This document shows, piece by piece, positions 1 to 8,515 of a stretch of DNA of 64,000 bases. A program made the position numbers and the translations under genes. Numbering within the stretch: the stretch's first letter is position 1; every line of letters begins with the position of its first letter. The notes below the pieces were generated by a model. The model ran no database searches and was not told the origin of the DNA. It was given only the letters and a program-made list of their open reading frames with translations. The stretch comes from an uncultured Muribaculaceae bacterium. Its GTDB lineage: Bacteria; Bacteroidota; Bacteroidia; Bacteroidales; Muribaculaceae. Location of the stretch: NCBI GenBank assembly GCA_934667475.1, contig CAKUMB010000010.1:1-64000 (forward strand), written 5' to 3'.

Positions 1-377
1 TTCTTCACACGGTCGCCAACCTTCACATTGATTGCGGTCACGCGGCCTGGCAGCGGAGAGTCGACGGTGTAGCCAGTGATGGGCTGCTTGGCCACCGGGG
101 CGGCTGGAGCCTGAGCGGCTGCAGGTGCCTGCTGCGGCTGGGTCTGAGGCTCGGGCTTGGTGTCGCTGATTTCAATTATGTGGGCTCCGGCCAGCACCGA
201 GTCGCCCTCGGCCACCAGCACTTGGCGCACAAATCCGTCGCAGTCGGCCTCGATGCTGTTTTCCATCTTCATGGCCTCGAGCGAAGCCACCACATCGCCC
301 TTCTTCACACGGTCGCCAACCTTCACATTGATTGCGGTCACGCGGCCTGGCAGCGGAGAGTCGACGGTGTAGCCAGT
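1..377 (-). repeat. Direct duplication inside the biotin-carrier region, 300-base period
   Basis: Bases 1-77 and 301-377 are identical, and downstream of each copy the sequence diverges into linker codons. The 300-base period keeps the reading frame, so each copy encodes the start of a biotinyl domain. The left copy continues beyond the window, so the full length of the duplicated unit cannot be seen. Perfect identity, including synonymous positions, points to recent duplication or ongoing gene conversion. Confidence 0.95.
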
Positions 378-2012
378 CACGGCCTGCTTTGCTGCTGCGG
401 TGGCAGTGGGCTGTGCGGCAGCCTGGCCGCCATTTTGGGCCGCATACGCCTTTACCTTTTCATTTTTAAGGAACGTTTTTGCCACCATCGGGAACAATTC
501 GAGCAGCAGAACCTCCTTCTCGTTGGCGGCAAGCTTCACGCCGCCAGCCTCAGGCAGTGTGGGATTGGGCTGCATCTTGTATTTCGACGTGTCGTAGGGG
601 GTCTCCTCGCGCACGCCGCATATCTTCATGCGGAAGTCGGGGTCGATGGCCACCGGCGTGTGGCCATACTCACCCTTCACCATGCCCACAAACTGCGAGC
701 TCTTGTTGGTGTAGGGTTCGCGGCCCGCGCGCTCGTCAATGGCGCAGTTCACAGCCTGCGCGCCCACGATTTGCGATGTTGGGGTCACCAGCGGCGGCAG
801 TCCGGCTGCCAGTCGCACGGGCGGAATCAGCTCCATGGCGCGCGGCAATATCTCCTCGGCGCCGAGCTGCTTGAGCTGGGCCACCATGTTGCTATACATT
901 CCGCCCGGAATTTCGGCCCGCTTCACATTCTCGTTGGGGGCGGGGAAGCCGAAGTATTGCTCTATCTGCTGGCTTGCGTCGAGCAGCGTGTCGAAGTCGT
1001 CGCTCTTGGCGGCCTCGACGGCGGTGTCGAAGAGGCTATCCACGCTGGCGGGCAACGTGTCGGTGAGCGGGTTGAATGGCTTGGGTTCGGGCTTTTCTTT
1101 GCCAAACACCGAGAGTTCAAGCTCTTTGCGGATGCCTCGCAGCTCGCCATTGATTTTGGCCACCGCCTCCATGTTCACGCCCAGGTCGATGCCCAGCTTC
1201 TTGCAGAACACATACACCAGCTCCAGCGCCGGAGCACCTGTGCCGCCTCCAAACCACCAGCAGTTGGTGTCAACAATGTCGACACCTGCCACAATGGCGG
1301 CAAACACCGATGCCAGGCCGTAGCCCGGAGTGCAGTGGGTGTGGAAGTCGAGCGGCAGATTGATGTGCTGCTTAAACAACTTCACCAGCGCGCTCACGCG
1401 CTTCGGCGGAATCAGGCCCGACATGTCCTTAATTGTGATCATGTCGCAGCCCAGCGCTGCCATTTGCTGCGCCTTGTCGAGGAAATACTCGTCGGTAAAT
1501 ACAGGAGCGGGATTTTTTTTGCCCTTGAGCCTGTCGAGTAGCGACAACTTGGGATATTTGGGGTCGACGGTGTAGCACACAGCACAGTCGGCAATGCCGC
1601 CATACTGCTTCACGTATTTCACAGTCGACTTCACATTGTCCACGTCGTTGAGCGCGTCGAAAATGCGCATAATGCCCAGGCCGCTCTCAATTGCATTGCG
1701 GCAGAAGCCGTCGATAATCTCGTCTGTGTAGGGTGAATAGCCAAACAGGTTGCGGCCGCGCGACAAAGCTGTGAGCTTCGACACGTTGCCTATGGCCTTG
1801 TGTATGCTTTCAAGTCGTGTCCATGGATTTTCGCCCAGATAGCGCATCACCGAGTCGGGAACCGCTCCGCCCCACACTTCCATTGCATAGAATCCTGCAT
1901 CTTTGTAGAATGGGAGGCATCGGTCGATTTGTTGCTGCGTCATGCGTGTGGCAAACGATGATTGCTGTCCGTCGCGTAAGGTTAAGTCACGAATTTTTAA
2001 TGATTTAGCCAT
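1..2012 (-). CDS. OadA/PycB-type carboxyltransferase-biotin subunit with tandem biotin domains (3' end beyond window)
   Basis: Transfers a carboxyl group between oxaloacetate or pyruvate and biotin, as the alpha subunit of sodium-pumping oxaloacetate decarboxylase or as pyruvate carboxylase subunit B. 670 codons are visible and the frame is open at the edge. The N-terminal HMGL-like barrel starts with LRDGQQS, has TIKDMSG (Lys195) and the metal-binding DFHTHCTPG near residue 225. A conserved carboxylase domain follows, then a biotinyl domain from about residue 547 with the AMKM motif (Lys582). After a Pro/Ala/Gln linker a second biotinyl domain begins (TVDSPLPGRV) and runs off the window. One biotin domain is the family norm. 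The start MAKSLKIRDLTLRDGQ matches family N-termini. Decarboxylase and carboxylase roles cannot be separated without the neighbouring genes. Confidence 0.9.
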   Translation of the reverse strand, partial: MAKSLKIRDLTLRDGQQSSFATRMTQQQIDRCLPFYKDAGFYAMEVWGGAVPDSVMRYLGENPWTRLESIHKAIGNVSKLTALSRGRNLFGYSPYTDEIIDGFCRNAIESGLGIMRIFDALNDVDNVKSTVKYVKQYGGIADCAVCYTVDPKYPKLSLLDRLKGKKNPAPVFTDEYFLDKAQQMAALGCDMITIKDMSGLIPPKRVSALVKLFKQHINLPLDFHTHCTPGYGLASVFAAIVAGVDIVDTNCWWFGGGTGAPALELVYVFCKKLGIDLGVNMEAVAKINGELRGIRKELELSVFGKEKPEPKPFNPLTDTLPASVDSLFDTAVEAAKSDDFDTLLDASQQIEQYFGFPAPNENVKRAEIPGGMYSNMVAQLKQLGAEEILPRAMELIPPVRLAAGLPPLVTPTSQIVGAQAVNCAIDERAGREPYTNKSSQFVGMVKGEYGHTPVAIDPDFRMKICGVREETPYDTSKYKMQPNPTLPEAGGVKLAANEKEVLLLELFPMVAKTFLKNEKVKAYAAQNGGQAAAQPTATAAAKQAVTGYTVDSPLPGRVTAINVKVGDRVKKGDVVASLEAMKMENSIEADCDGFVRQVLVAEGDSVLAGAHIIEISDTKPEPQTQPQQAPAAAQAPAAPVAKQPITGYTVDSPLPGRVTAINVKVGDRVK

Positions 2013-2366
2013 AATATAAAACTTATTTAATCTGAAAAAACTTTCTCATTTAAGGCATCGGCTGCGCATTTTCCCATTGTTTAGCACAGCCCCGCCTACG
2101 GCCATATCCCTCTGAACAGGCCCGTTGCACGCCAGTTGTGGCCGCATTCGGCAACGGCATCGCGCACTGCATGCGATGCAAATATAGCGATTTGCCGCGA
2201 AATAATAATTAACACCCCGTTAAATTTATTATACAGGGCTCAAAAAGTTTCTCATTCATAATTCTTAACGACCAACGAACGCCAGCGTAAAAGGCTGCGC
2301 CATGTAAAATTGGCGCAGCCTTAAGATCTCGTCATTGGCATTCAGCCATATGTCATGCTAAACGTA
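2013..2366. other. Intergenic region between the OadA/PycB gene and a secreted-protein gene
   Basis: 354 bases without a credible gene. It holds the terminator of the downstream minus-strand gene (2291-2322) and a minus-strand -7-like box TATATTTG at 2179-2186 that could serve the carboxyltransferase gene. No good -33 element lies at the expected distance, so that promoter is tentative. The rest shows nothing I recognise. Confidence 0.6.
2291..2322 (-). terminator. Rho-independent terminator of the 2367-3377 gene
   Basis: Perfect 12-base inverted repeat (AAGGCTGCGCCA and its complement) with an 8-base loop. On the minus strand the stem runs into TTTTA, about 45 bases after the stop codon of the secreted-protein gene. 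Confidence 0.85.
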
Positions 2367-3377
2367 CTATCGTTTTATATGCACCTTTTGCCCACGATGA
2401 ATGTATATGCCCGTGGTTAGGTTTTTAGGATTCACTTTCTGTCCCATCAGGTTATAGTAGCTGGCGTCGGCGCTTTGCGCGGTGTCGCTTTCAACGCCTT
2501 CAACCCCCGTTTGCGGCTCGTCGATACCATATTCAACGTAGTTATCAGACCTAAGTATCACGCGGCCGTTTAATGTCATTTGGTTGAACGTTATTATTAG
2601 TGGAAGTCCCGTTACGCCAATTTTAGGGATGACCAAAGGTGTTGCTTGTGGACATAAGAACAACAATGAAATGTCTGGGATGTTAACAGTCATTTTCGTC
2701 AGCACAAGGCCAATGCCCTCAATTATATACATGTCTTTTGAGCGCGTTTCAGGAACAATAATGTTGCCGTCAACATTGCGGTATCTGTAATCCAATTTGA
2801 GTCCTTTGCGCATGGCCCCGTCAATTTCAAGCGTCACTTCCTTATCGGGAAGCAATTCCGCATTATCCCTTGTTCGCTTTAGGTGTGAGTATGGCATGTC
2901 GAGCACGCTCTTAATGTCGTTGAAGTCATATATCATCCACTCAAAGAAATCTCCTTTTAGGTTGAAACTGCCAGACCCAAACACATAGTTGTTGAAAAAC
3001 AACTTGATATCCTCTTGATACACCGCATACACGCGCTTGTCTTCCTCGCGCATTAAGGCTATCAAGAAGCGTGTTCTGCCGTCATACAGTTTGCGGTCGG
3101 TCTCAGTGGTGAGGTGCATGTACTTGTCATAAAAATTAAGCCAGCACTTTTTGTATGTTTTCCCTGCCAAGATCGAGTCTCCTTCAAGATTAATAGTGAA
3201 TGGAAAATGCTCGTCAATCACGTTGTCTGGAAAATGAGAAAATCCAGTTTTCTGGCAGTAATATTCCCATTGTGCACCTTCTTGTACTAAGGGAACATAT
3301 TTATATTCGGCGCTTGCTGCCATGTTGCTGCAAAGCAGCAACATGGCCAGTGACAATAATAATTTGAATGCTTTCAT
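2367..3377 (-). CDS. Secreted protein of unknown function with type IX sorting-like tail
   Basis: 336 residues. Residues 1-23 form a signal peptide (MKAF, then a Leu-rich core ending ASA). The body has no motif that I recognise; it is rich in aromatic and charged residues. The last 35 residues (YNLMGQKV, then GIYIHRGQKVHIKR) have the shape of the beta-rich C-terminal tails that target proteins to type IX secretion or surface anchoring in Bacteroidota. It lies 13 bases downstream of a frameshifted secreted gene on the same strand, so the two were probably cotranscribed from the promoter at 3944-3975. Function unknown. Confidence 0.75.
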   Translation of the reverse strand: MKAFKLLLSLAMLLLCSNMAASAEYKYVPLVQEGAQWEYYCQKTGFSHFPDNVIDEHFPFTINLEGDSILAGKTYKKCWLNFYDKYMHLTTETDRKLYDGRTRFLIALMREEDKRVYAVYQEDIKLFFNNYVFGSGSFNLKGDFFEWMIYDFNDIKSVLDMPYSHLKRTRDNAELLPDKEVTLEIDGAMRKGLKLDYRYRNVDGNIIVPETRSKDMYIIEGIGLVLTKMTVNIPDISLLFLCPQATPLVIPKIGVTGLPLIITFNQMTLNGRVILRSDNYVEYGIDEPQTGVEGVESDTAQSADASYYNLMGQKVNPKNLTTGIYIHRGQKVHIKR

Positions 3378-3390
3378 AACGTTGTCGGTT

Positions 3391-3844
3391 TTATAGTTTA
3401 ACGATTTGTTTATTGGATATCACGTTGCCGTCTACAACCAGGCTCACAAAATACCTTCCCTCTGGGAAATCAGCGGTGGAGACTTCTATTTGTGTCTCAC
3501 CTTCTTTCACTGGAATACTTTTGTGCAAAGTGCCATCTACATTTGTGATACTGATTGCTGTGCCTGAACTGGTGGGCACATTTGTGCTAATGCAAATTTG
3601 AGAAGAACATGGATTAGGTGGAAACCAGCCATTTTTGTTGGCTGGCCAGAGCCAGGTCCACTGGGCAATAGCTCTCATTAATGTAGTTACTTACTGTGCC
3701 GATGTAGAAGTTTGCTGTGTCGGCGGTTGTTAGATGGCGTTGGCTTTTAACCAGCTGCAATGCAACGGCTTCGTCAACAGTTCTTTGTGCGGCAAATCCA
3801 GATAATACCGAGCATGCCATTAGAATTGCTAATGAGTGTTTCAT
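3391..3844 (-). pseudogene. Frameshifted secreted protein with type IX-like C-terminal domain
   Basis: Two overlapping minus-strand frames look like halves of one gene. The 5' frame (3844 down to 3614) gives a signal peptide (MKHSLAILMACSVLSGFAAQ) and about 55 mature residues, ending in stop after KWLVST. The 3' frame (3678 down to 3391) has no signal peptide and ends in a beta-domain (ISITNVDGTL, then FPEGRYFVSL, then KQIVKL) typical of type IX sorting tails or DUF3244-like modules. The start of the 5' half resembles propeptides of C10-type proteases, a weak likeness. The joined product would be only about 150 residues, so internal sequence may also be missing. The intact promoter upstream suggests recent decay. 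Two separate small genes are less likely. Confidence 0.55.
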
Positions 3845-3943
3845 TTAGACAACTGTTAGAGGTTATTAGACGGAAAACGCTTATTGAACAAAATTTGCTG
3901 GCCTGCAAAGTGTTGAATGAGTTGGTCTTCATCGTCCTTGCGC

Positions 3944-3975
3944 CAAAAATAATCGTCTATTTTAATATGTGCAAA
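3944..3975 (-). promoter_or_regulatory. Bacteroidota sigma-type promoter for the secreted-gene pair
   Basis: On the minus strand: -33 TTTG (3975-3972), exactly 20 bases, then -7 TATTTTTG (3951-3944), matching TTTG-N20-TAnnTTTG. The predicted transcript starts near 3936, giving a leader of about 90 bases before the ATG at 3844. Confidence 0.7.
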
Positions 3976-4096
3976 CTTTTTTAGAAAAAATATATAAATT
4001 ATTACTGTATTTCTTTAGCAAAAATGGTTCACTTGCAACATAATGCAAAAAACACCACAATCAATGCGCACCAGCATAAAAAACATAAAACAGATA

Positions 4097-4207
4097 GCAT
4101 TGCGCTCGGCTTGCACTAATTTTGGATAAATTCGGCGGCGCCTCGGCAATGCAAGAAAAAGAGCTTGCTCATTTTCTTGGCATTGCGCTCGGTTTGCACT
4201 AATTTTG
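4097..4207 (+). repeat. 84-base-family repeat, about 1.3 copies, upstream of the endonuclease gene
   Basis: A full unit (4125-4207, 83 bases) preceded by the tail of another (4097-4124). It shares the outer sequence of the triple array at 6291-6542: AAATTCGGCGGC near the left, CAATGC/GCATTG arms, and GCGCTCGG then TTTGCAC at the right. The centre is flipped: here GAGCTTGCTC follows GAAAAA, while the other array reads TGAGCAAGCTCTTTTC. The right end forms the promoter of the downstream gene. Confidence 0.85.
4177..4207 (+). promoter_or_regulatory. Promoter at the end of the repeat, driving the endonuclease gene
   Basis: -33 TTG (4177-4179), 20 bases, -7 TAATTTTG (4200-4207). The predicted start is about 37 bases before the ATG at 4251. 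The whole promoter lies within the repeat unit. Confidence 0.7.
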
Positions 4208-4250
4208 CACAAAACATACACACTATTAGCTAACTATCACTTATCGCGAT

Positions 4251-5915
4251 ATGAATACAACTGCAAGACGAGTGGCAGCCTTTGCGCTGCTTGCGGTGGC
4301 GGTGGCCGCCGCGTGGGCCGCCGTGCCGGCGGGATACTACGCCTCGCTCAACGGCAAGAGCGGCCAGGCTCTAAAAAATGCCGTGCACGAGCTGACGGCC
4401 AAGCACACTGTGCTGAGCTACAACAGCCTGTGGGACTACTTTCCCAGCACCGACTGCTATCCCAACGACCACGGCCGCGTGTGGGACATGTATAGCGACA
4501 ACAACTACCGCTTCCGCGGCACAAGTCCGGTGGGCGGCATGAACAAGGAGCATTCGTTTCCCAAAAGCTGGTGGGGCGGCACGCAAGTGGACGCCTACAC
4601 CGACCTGAACCACCTTTACCCCTCCGACGGCCCGGCCAACATGGCCAAGAGCAACTGGCCACTGGGCGAGGTGCAGCAGGCCACATTTGACAACGGCGTG
4701 AGCCTGATTGGCACTCCCGTGACCGGGCAGGGCGGCGGCGCCGGAACGGTGTTTGAGCCCGACGACCGCTACAAGGGCGACTTTGCCCGCACCTACTTCT
4801 ACATGGCCACCTGCTATCAGGACTACAAGTGGAAATACACCTACATGGTGACCAACAGCGACTGGCGCACACTGAACCAGTGGTCGGTGAACATGCTGCT
4901 GAAGTGGGCCCGGCAAGACCCCGTGAGCGACAAGGAGAAAGACCGCAACGATGCTGTGTATCGCGTGCAGAACAACCGCAACCCCTTCATCGACAATCCC
5001 GAGCTGATAGAATACATATGGGGCGACAAGGCCGGACAGGTGTTTAACACCGACGGGGGCGGCACACCCGGCGGCGACCCCGAGCTCATCACGCCCACGC
5101 AAGGCACGGTTCTCAACTTCGGCGATGTGGCCATTGGTCGCAGTGCCAGCATGGTGCTGTATGTGAAGGGCATGAACCTCACCAACAGCCTCAGCCTGCA
5201 GCTCTACCGCTCGGACTACCGCATGTTTTCAATTCCGGTGTCGTCGGTCGACCGCTCGTCGGCCATGACAGCCGACGGCTACCCACTCACAGTCACCTAC
5301 ACCCCCACGGCCATAGGACAGCACAAGGCCAAGCTGCTGCTTAGCGACGGCGGCCTGGTGGGCAGTGTGGGCGTGGAACTGGAGGCGCGCTGCCTGCCGG
5401 TGCCGTCGCTGAGCAGTGTCACCGCTCTGCCGGCGCAGGAGGTGACCGACTCCAGCTTTGTGGCAACATGGACTGCAAGCCCCGACACCATCGACTTCTA
5501 TGTGGTGACGCGCACCATCTATGACCAGAGCGGCCATGTGGTGAGCCGCGACGAGGTGAACACCGATGAAACATCGTATCGCTTCAACGACCGCCAGCCC
5601 GGCCAGACCCACACCTACTCGGTGAAGGCGTCGCGCCTGGGCTACACATCGGCCGAGAGCAATGTGGTGACCATAGACGCCAGTGGCGTGAGTGGTGTTG
5701 AGGCCGACCGCCCCGTGGCGTTCATAGCCACTGAGGGTGGCGTGATAGTGAAGTGCGGCGAGCCGCTGGCGGGCGTGCGCATATACTCGCCGAGCGGCGC
5801 ACTGGTGAAGGGCTTTGAGCAGCTGTGCAGCGACGACCGCATAGCGTTGCCCATGGGCGTGTATGTGTTCACCGCGGCCAATTCCACCCGTCCAGTGAAA
5901 CTGATAGTAAGGTGA
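4251..5915 (+). CDS. Secreted endonuclease I family nuclease with FN3-like region and sorting-like tail
   Basis: 554 residues. Endonuclease I enzymes cleave DNA or RNA non-specifically outside the cytoplasm. Signal peptide at 1-24. The nuclease domain spans about 25-275 and has the His-metal motif NKEHSFPKSWWGG followed by DLNHLYPSDGPANMAKSNWPLGEV, the family signature. After a Gly/Pro linker near 270 come a beta-rich domain (about 280-385), a fibronectin III-like domain (about 390-475) and a tail (VRIYSPSGALVKGF, then GVYVFTAANSTRPVKLIVR) like type IX sorting domains. Likely surface-exposed or secreted, for nucleic-acid scavenging. It overlaps the possible GTG start of the next gene at its stop. 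Confidence 0.9.
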   Translation: MNTTARRVAAFALLAVAVAAAWAAVPAGYYASLNGKSGQALKNAVHELTAKHTVLSYNSLWDYFPSTDCYPNDHGRVWDMYSDNNYRFRGTSPVGGMNKEHSFPKSWWGGTQVDAYTDLNHLYPSDGPANMAKSNWPLGEVQQATFDNGVSLIGTPVTGQGGGAGTVFEPDDRYKGDFARTYFYMATCYQDYKWKYTYMVTNSDWRTLNQWSVNMLLKWARQDPVSDKEKDRNDAVYRVQNNRNPFIDNPELIEYIWGDKAGQVFNTDGGGTPGGDPELITPTQGTVLNFGDVAIGRSASMVLYVKGMNLTNSLSLQLYRSDYRMFSIPVSSVDRSSAMTADGYPLTVTYTPTAIGQHKAKLLLSDGGLVGSVGVELEARCLPVPSLSSVTALPAQEVTDSSFVATWTASPDTIDFYVVTRTIYDQSGHVVSRDEVNTDETSYRFNDRQPGQTHTYSVKASRLGYTSAESNVVTIDASGVSGVEADRPVAFIATEGGVIVKCGEPLAGVRIYSPSGALVKGFEQLCSDDRIALPMGVYVFTAANSTRPVKLIVR

Positions 5916-5923
5916 CTGATGTG

Positions 5924-6292
5924 ATGGAATTTGACTATTTTGAGCACGTTGGCTTCTCGGCCACGGTGTGCGACGCCCACGGCGTGGTGGTGTATCAGAA
6001 TGCAGAGTCGCGCAACGCCGACGGCGATGCGGTGGGCCGAAACATGATGGGCTGCCATAGCGAGCGGTCGCAGGCCATGATACGCGCAATGCTGGCCTCA
6101 GGCCGCCCTCGCACCTACGAAATCATCACCCACGGCCAGCGCAAGCTGGTGCACCACACTCCGTGGCGCCGCCAGCCGGGCGGTGAGGTGGCGGGGCTGA
6201 TTGAGCTGGTGATACCCATGCCCGACAACCACCCCACATTTGACCGCGACGCTCAACAGCGGCAAAAGCAGGAATCGGACACTGATTTTTAA
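5924..6292 (+). CDS. Small PAS-like sensor protein
   Basis: 122 residues from ATG 5924 (a GTG at 5912 is possible and would overlap the nuclease stop). Cytoplasmic, with no signal peptide or membrane segment. The sequence EHVGFSATVCDAHGVVVYQNAES, then GRNMMGCHSERSQAMIRAML, then LVHHTPWRR and GLIELVIPMP fits a single PAS fold of the kind found as short stand-alone proteins in Bacteroidales. The ligand is unknown. The stop codon TAA is completed by the first bases of the 84-base repeat array, so the repeat has replaced or trimmed the original C-terminus. Confidence 0.6.
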   Translation: MEFDYFEHVGFSATVCDAHGVVVYQNAESRNADGDAVGRNMMGCHSERSQAMIRAMLASGRPRTYEIITHGQRKLVHHTPWRRQPGGEVAGLIELVIPMPDNHPTFDRDAQQRQKQESDTDF

Positions 6293-6542
6293 ATAAATTC
6301 GGCGGCACCTCGGCAATGCACAGGAAAATGAGCAAGCTCTTTTCTTGGCATTGCGCTCGGTTTGCACTAATTTTAAATAAATTCGGCGGCACCTCGGCAA
6401 TGCGCAGGAAAATGAGCAAGCTCTTTTCTTGGCATTGCGCTCGGTTTGCACTAATTTTAAATAAATTCGGCGGCACCTCGGCAATGCGCAGGAAAATGAG
6501 CAAGCTCTTTTCTTGGCATTGCGCTCGGTTTGCACTAATTTT
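6291..6542 (+). repeat. Three tandem 84-base repeats
   Basis: Units at 6291-6374, 6375-6458 and 6459-6542. Units 2 and 3 are identical and unit 1 differs at one base. Each unit can fold: CAATGC/GCATTG outer arms around GAAAA-T-GAGC-AA-GCTC-TTTTC. The right end of each carries a -33 TTG and a -7 box; only the last unit, followed by G, gives a full TAATTTTG. The length is a multiple of three, so the array reads open on both strands, but I do not regard it as coding. Confidence 0.95.
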
Positions 6543-6543
6543 G
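6513..6543 (+). promoter_or_regulatory. Promoter at the end of the repeat array, driving speA
   Basis: -33 TTG (6513-6515), 20 bases, -7 TAATTTTG (6536-6543); the ATG of speA is at 6595, giving a leader of about 45 bases. Units 1 and 2 of the array carry the same element with TAATTTTA, a weaker match, so up to three start sites are possible. Confidence 0.7.
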
Positions 6544-6594
6544 CAAAGGAATTCACATTGGTTTAACTGCTAAAAACTTACAACTACGACTGGC

Positions 6595-8505
6595 ATGACT
6601 AAATGGCGCATTGAAGACAGCGCCGAACTATATAACATTCACGGCTGGGGACTGCAATACTTCTCGGTCAACGACAAGGGACACATCACCGTCACTCCCA
6701 AGCGCGACTGTGTGGGGGTTGACCTGGTGGAGGTTATGGACGAGCTGCGCGCACGCAACATCACGGCGCCGATTCTGCTGCGATTCCCCGACATTCTCGA
6801 CAACCGCATCGAGAAAATCTCGAGTTGCTTCAAGCGCGCCGCCGAGGAATATGAGTATGCGGCACAGAACTTCATCATCTACCCAATCAAGGTGAACCAA
6901 ACGCGGCAGGTGGTGGAAGAGATAGTGAGCCACGGCCGTAAGTTCAACATAGGCCTTGAAGCCGGCTCCAAGCCCGAGCTGCACGCCGTGCTGGCCATAA
7001 ACATGGCCGACTTCAGCGACAACTCGCTGATAATATGCAACGGATACAAGGACGAGAGCTATGTGGAACTGGCGCTGCTGGCCCAAAAGATGGGCCGGCG
7101 CATATTTCTGGTGGTGGAAAAGCTCAACGAGCTGCAGCTGATTGCCCGCGTGGCCAAGCGCCTCAACATGCGCCCCAATGTGGGCATGCGCATCAAGCTG
7201 TCGAGCAGCGGCAGCGGCAAGTGGGAAGAAAGCGGCGGCGACCGCAGCAAGTTTGGCCTAAACACCAGCGAGCTGTTTGCGGCGCTCGACTTCATGCGCA
7301 CCAACGACATGACCGACTGCCTAAAGCTAATCCACTTCCACATAGGCAGCCAAATCACTAAAATACGCCGCATCAAGAACGCCCTGCGCGAGGCGTCGCA
7401 ATTCTATGTGCAACTCACCAAGCTGGGCTTCGGCATCGACTTCATCGACATTGGCGGCGGCCTGGGCGTGGACTACGACGGCACGCGCTCGAGTGCCAGC
7501 GAGAACAGCATGAACTACTCCATTCAGGAGTATGTGAACGACGCCGTATACACCTTTGTGGACGTGTGCAACAAAAACGGCCTTAAGCACCCCAACATCA
7601 TCACCGAGAGCGGCCGTTCGCTCACCGCCCACCACTCGGTTCTGGTGGCCGAAACGCTCGAAACCACCTCGCTGCCCAAGTGGGACGAGGAGCACGACAA
7701 GGTGGCCAACGACGACAACGACCTGGTGAAGGACCTCTACGAGATTTGGGACAAAATAAACCAGGTGCGCCTGCTCGAAGACTGGCACGACGCGCTGCAA
7801 ATTCGCGAGGAGGCACTCGACCGCTTCAGCCTGGGCCTCATCGACCTGCGCACACGCGCCATGGTGGAGAAGCTATTCTGGTCGGTGGCCCGCGAGGTGC
7901 ACCTCATTTCCAGCGAAATGAAGCACATGCCCGAGGAGCTGCGCGGCGTGGCCAAGATGCTGCCCGAAAAATACTTCTGCAACTTCTCGCTGTTTCAATC
8001 GCTGCCCGACAGCTGGGCCATCGACCAGGTGTTCCCGGTGACGCCGCTCGACCGCCTCAACGAGCGCCCCGACAGCATGGCCACCCTGCAAGACATCACC
8101 TGCGACAGCGACGGCAAAATCGCCAACTTCATAGCCCCCCAGGGCGTGGCCCACGCGCTGCCCGTGCACTCGCTGCGCCCGGGCGAGCACTACTATCTGG
8201 GCGTGTTCCTTGTGGGAGCCTACCAGGAAATATTGGGCGACATGCACAACCTATTCGGCGACACCAACGCCGTGCACATCAATGTGTATAAGGACCACTA
8301 CCGCATCGACCAGGTGATTGACGGAGAAACGGTGGCCGAGGTGCTCGACTACGTGCAATACAGCCCCAAGCAGCTGGTGCGCAACGTGGAGTCGTGGGTC
8401 ACCGAGTCGATTCGCACAGGCAAAATCACCAGCGACGAGGGCAACGAGTTCATACGCAACTACCGCTCGGGCCTGTATGGCTACACCTATCTGGAAACCA
8501 ACTAA
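6595..8505 (+). CDS. speA: Biosynthetic arginine decarboxylase
   Basis: Converts arginine to agmatine in polyamine synthesis; cytoplasmic, PLP- and magnesium-dependent. 636 residues, the usual length for SpeA. The PLP lysine is Lys99 in NFIIYPIKVNQ. GLEAGSKPEL and KFGLNTSEL belong to the barrel, and HFHIGSQ and FIDIGGGLGVDYDG carry the PLP-phosphate region. The C-terminal beta domain includes the ESGRSLTAHHSVLV and GAYQEILGDMHNLFGD blocks. Start ATG 6595 gives the family N-terminus MTKWRIEDSAELYNIHGWG. truA follows after 10 bases, so the genes are probably cotranscribed. Confidence 0.96.
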   Translation: MTKWRIEDSAELYNIHGWGLQYFSVNDKGHITVTPKRDCVGVDLVEVMDELRARNITAPILLRFPDILDNRIEKISSCFKRAAEEYEYAAQNFIIYPIKVNQTRQVVEEIVSHGRKFNIGLEAGSKPELHAVLAINMADFSDNSLIICNGYKDESYVELALLAQKMGRRIFLVVEKLNELQLIARVAKRLNMRPNVGMRIKLSSSGSGKWEESGGDRSKFGLNTSELFAALDFMRTNDMTDCLKLIHFHIGSQITKIRRIKNALREASQFYVQLTKLGFGIDFIDIGGGLGVDYDGTRSSASENSMNYSIQEYVNDAVYTFVDVCNKNGLKHPNIITESGRSLTAHHSVLVAETLETTSLPKWDEEHDKVANDDNDLVKDLYEIWDKINQVRLLEDWHDALQIREEALDRFSLGLIDLRTRAMVEKLFWSVAREVHLISSEMKHMPEELRGVAKMLPEKYFCNFSLFQSLPDSWAIDQVFPVTPLDRLNERPDSMATLQDITCDSDGKIANFIAPQGVAHALPVHSLRPGEHYYLGVFLVGAYQEILGDMHNLFGDTNAVHINVYKDHYRIDQVIDGETVAEVLDYVQYSPKQLVRNVESWVTESIRTGKITSDEGNEFIRNYRSGLYGYTYLETN

Positions 8506-8515
8506 AGCCCGGCCA

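Noticed and set aside
180..1541. Plus-strand open frame opposite the OadA/PycB gene
   Set aside because: It is the complement of a gene with clear catalytic motifs on the minus strand.
6291..6542. CRISPR array
   Set aside because: Units are joined head-to-tail without variable spacers, and no cas genes are present.
6098..6573. Repeating 28-residue peptides on both strands of the 84-base array
   Set aside because: The open frames exist only because 84 is divisible by three; no start signal or relation to known peptide repeats, and the array overlaps the promoter of speA.
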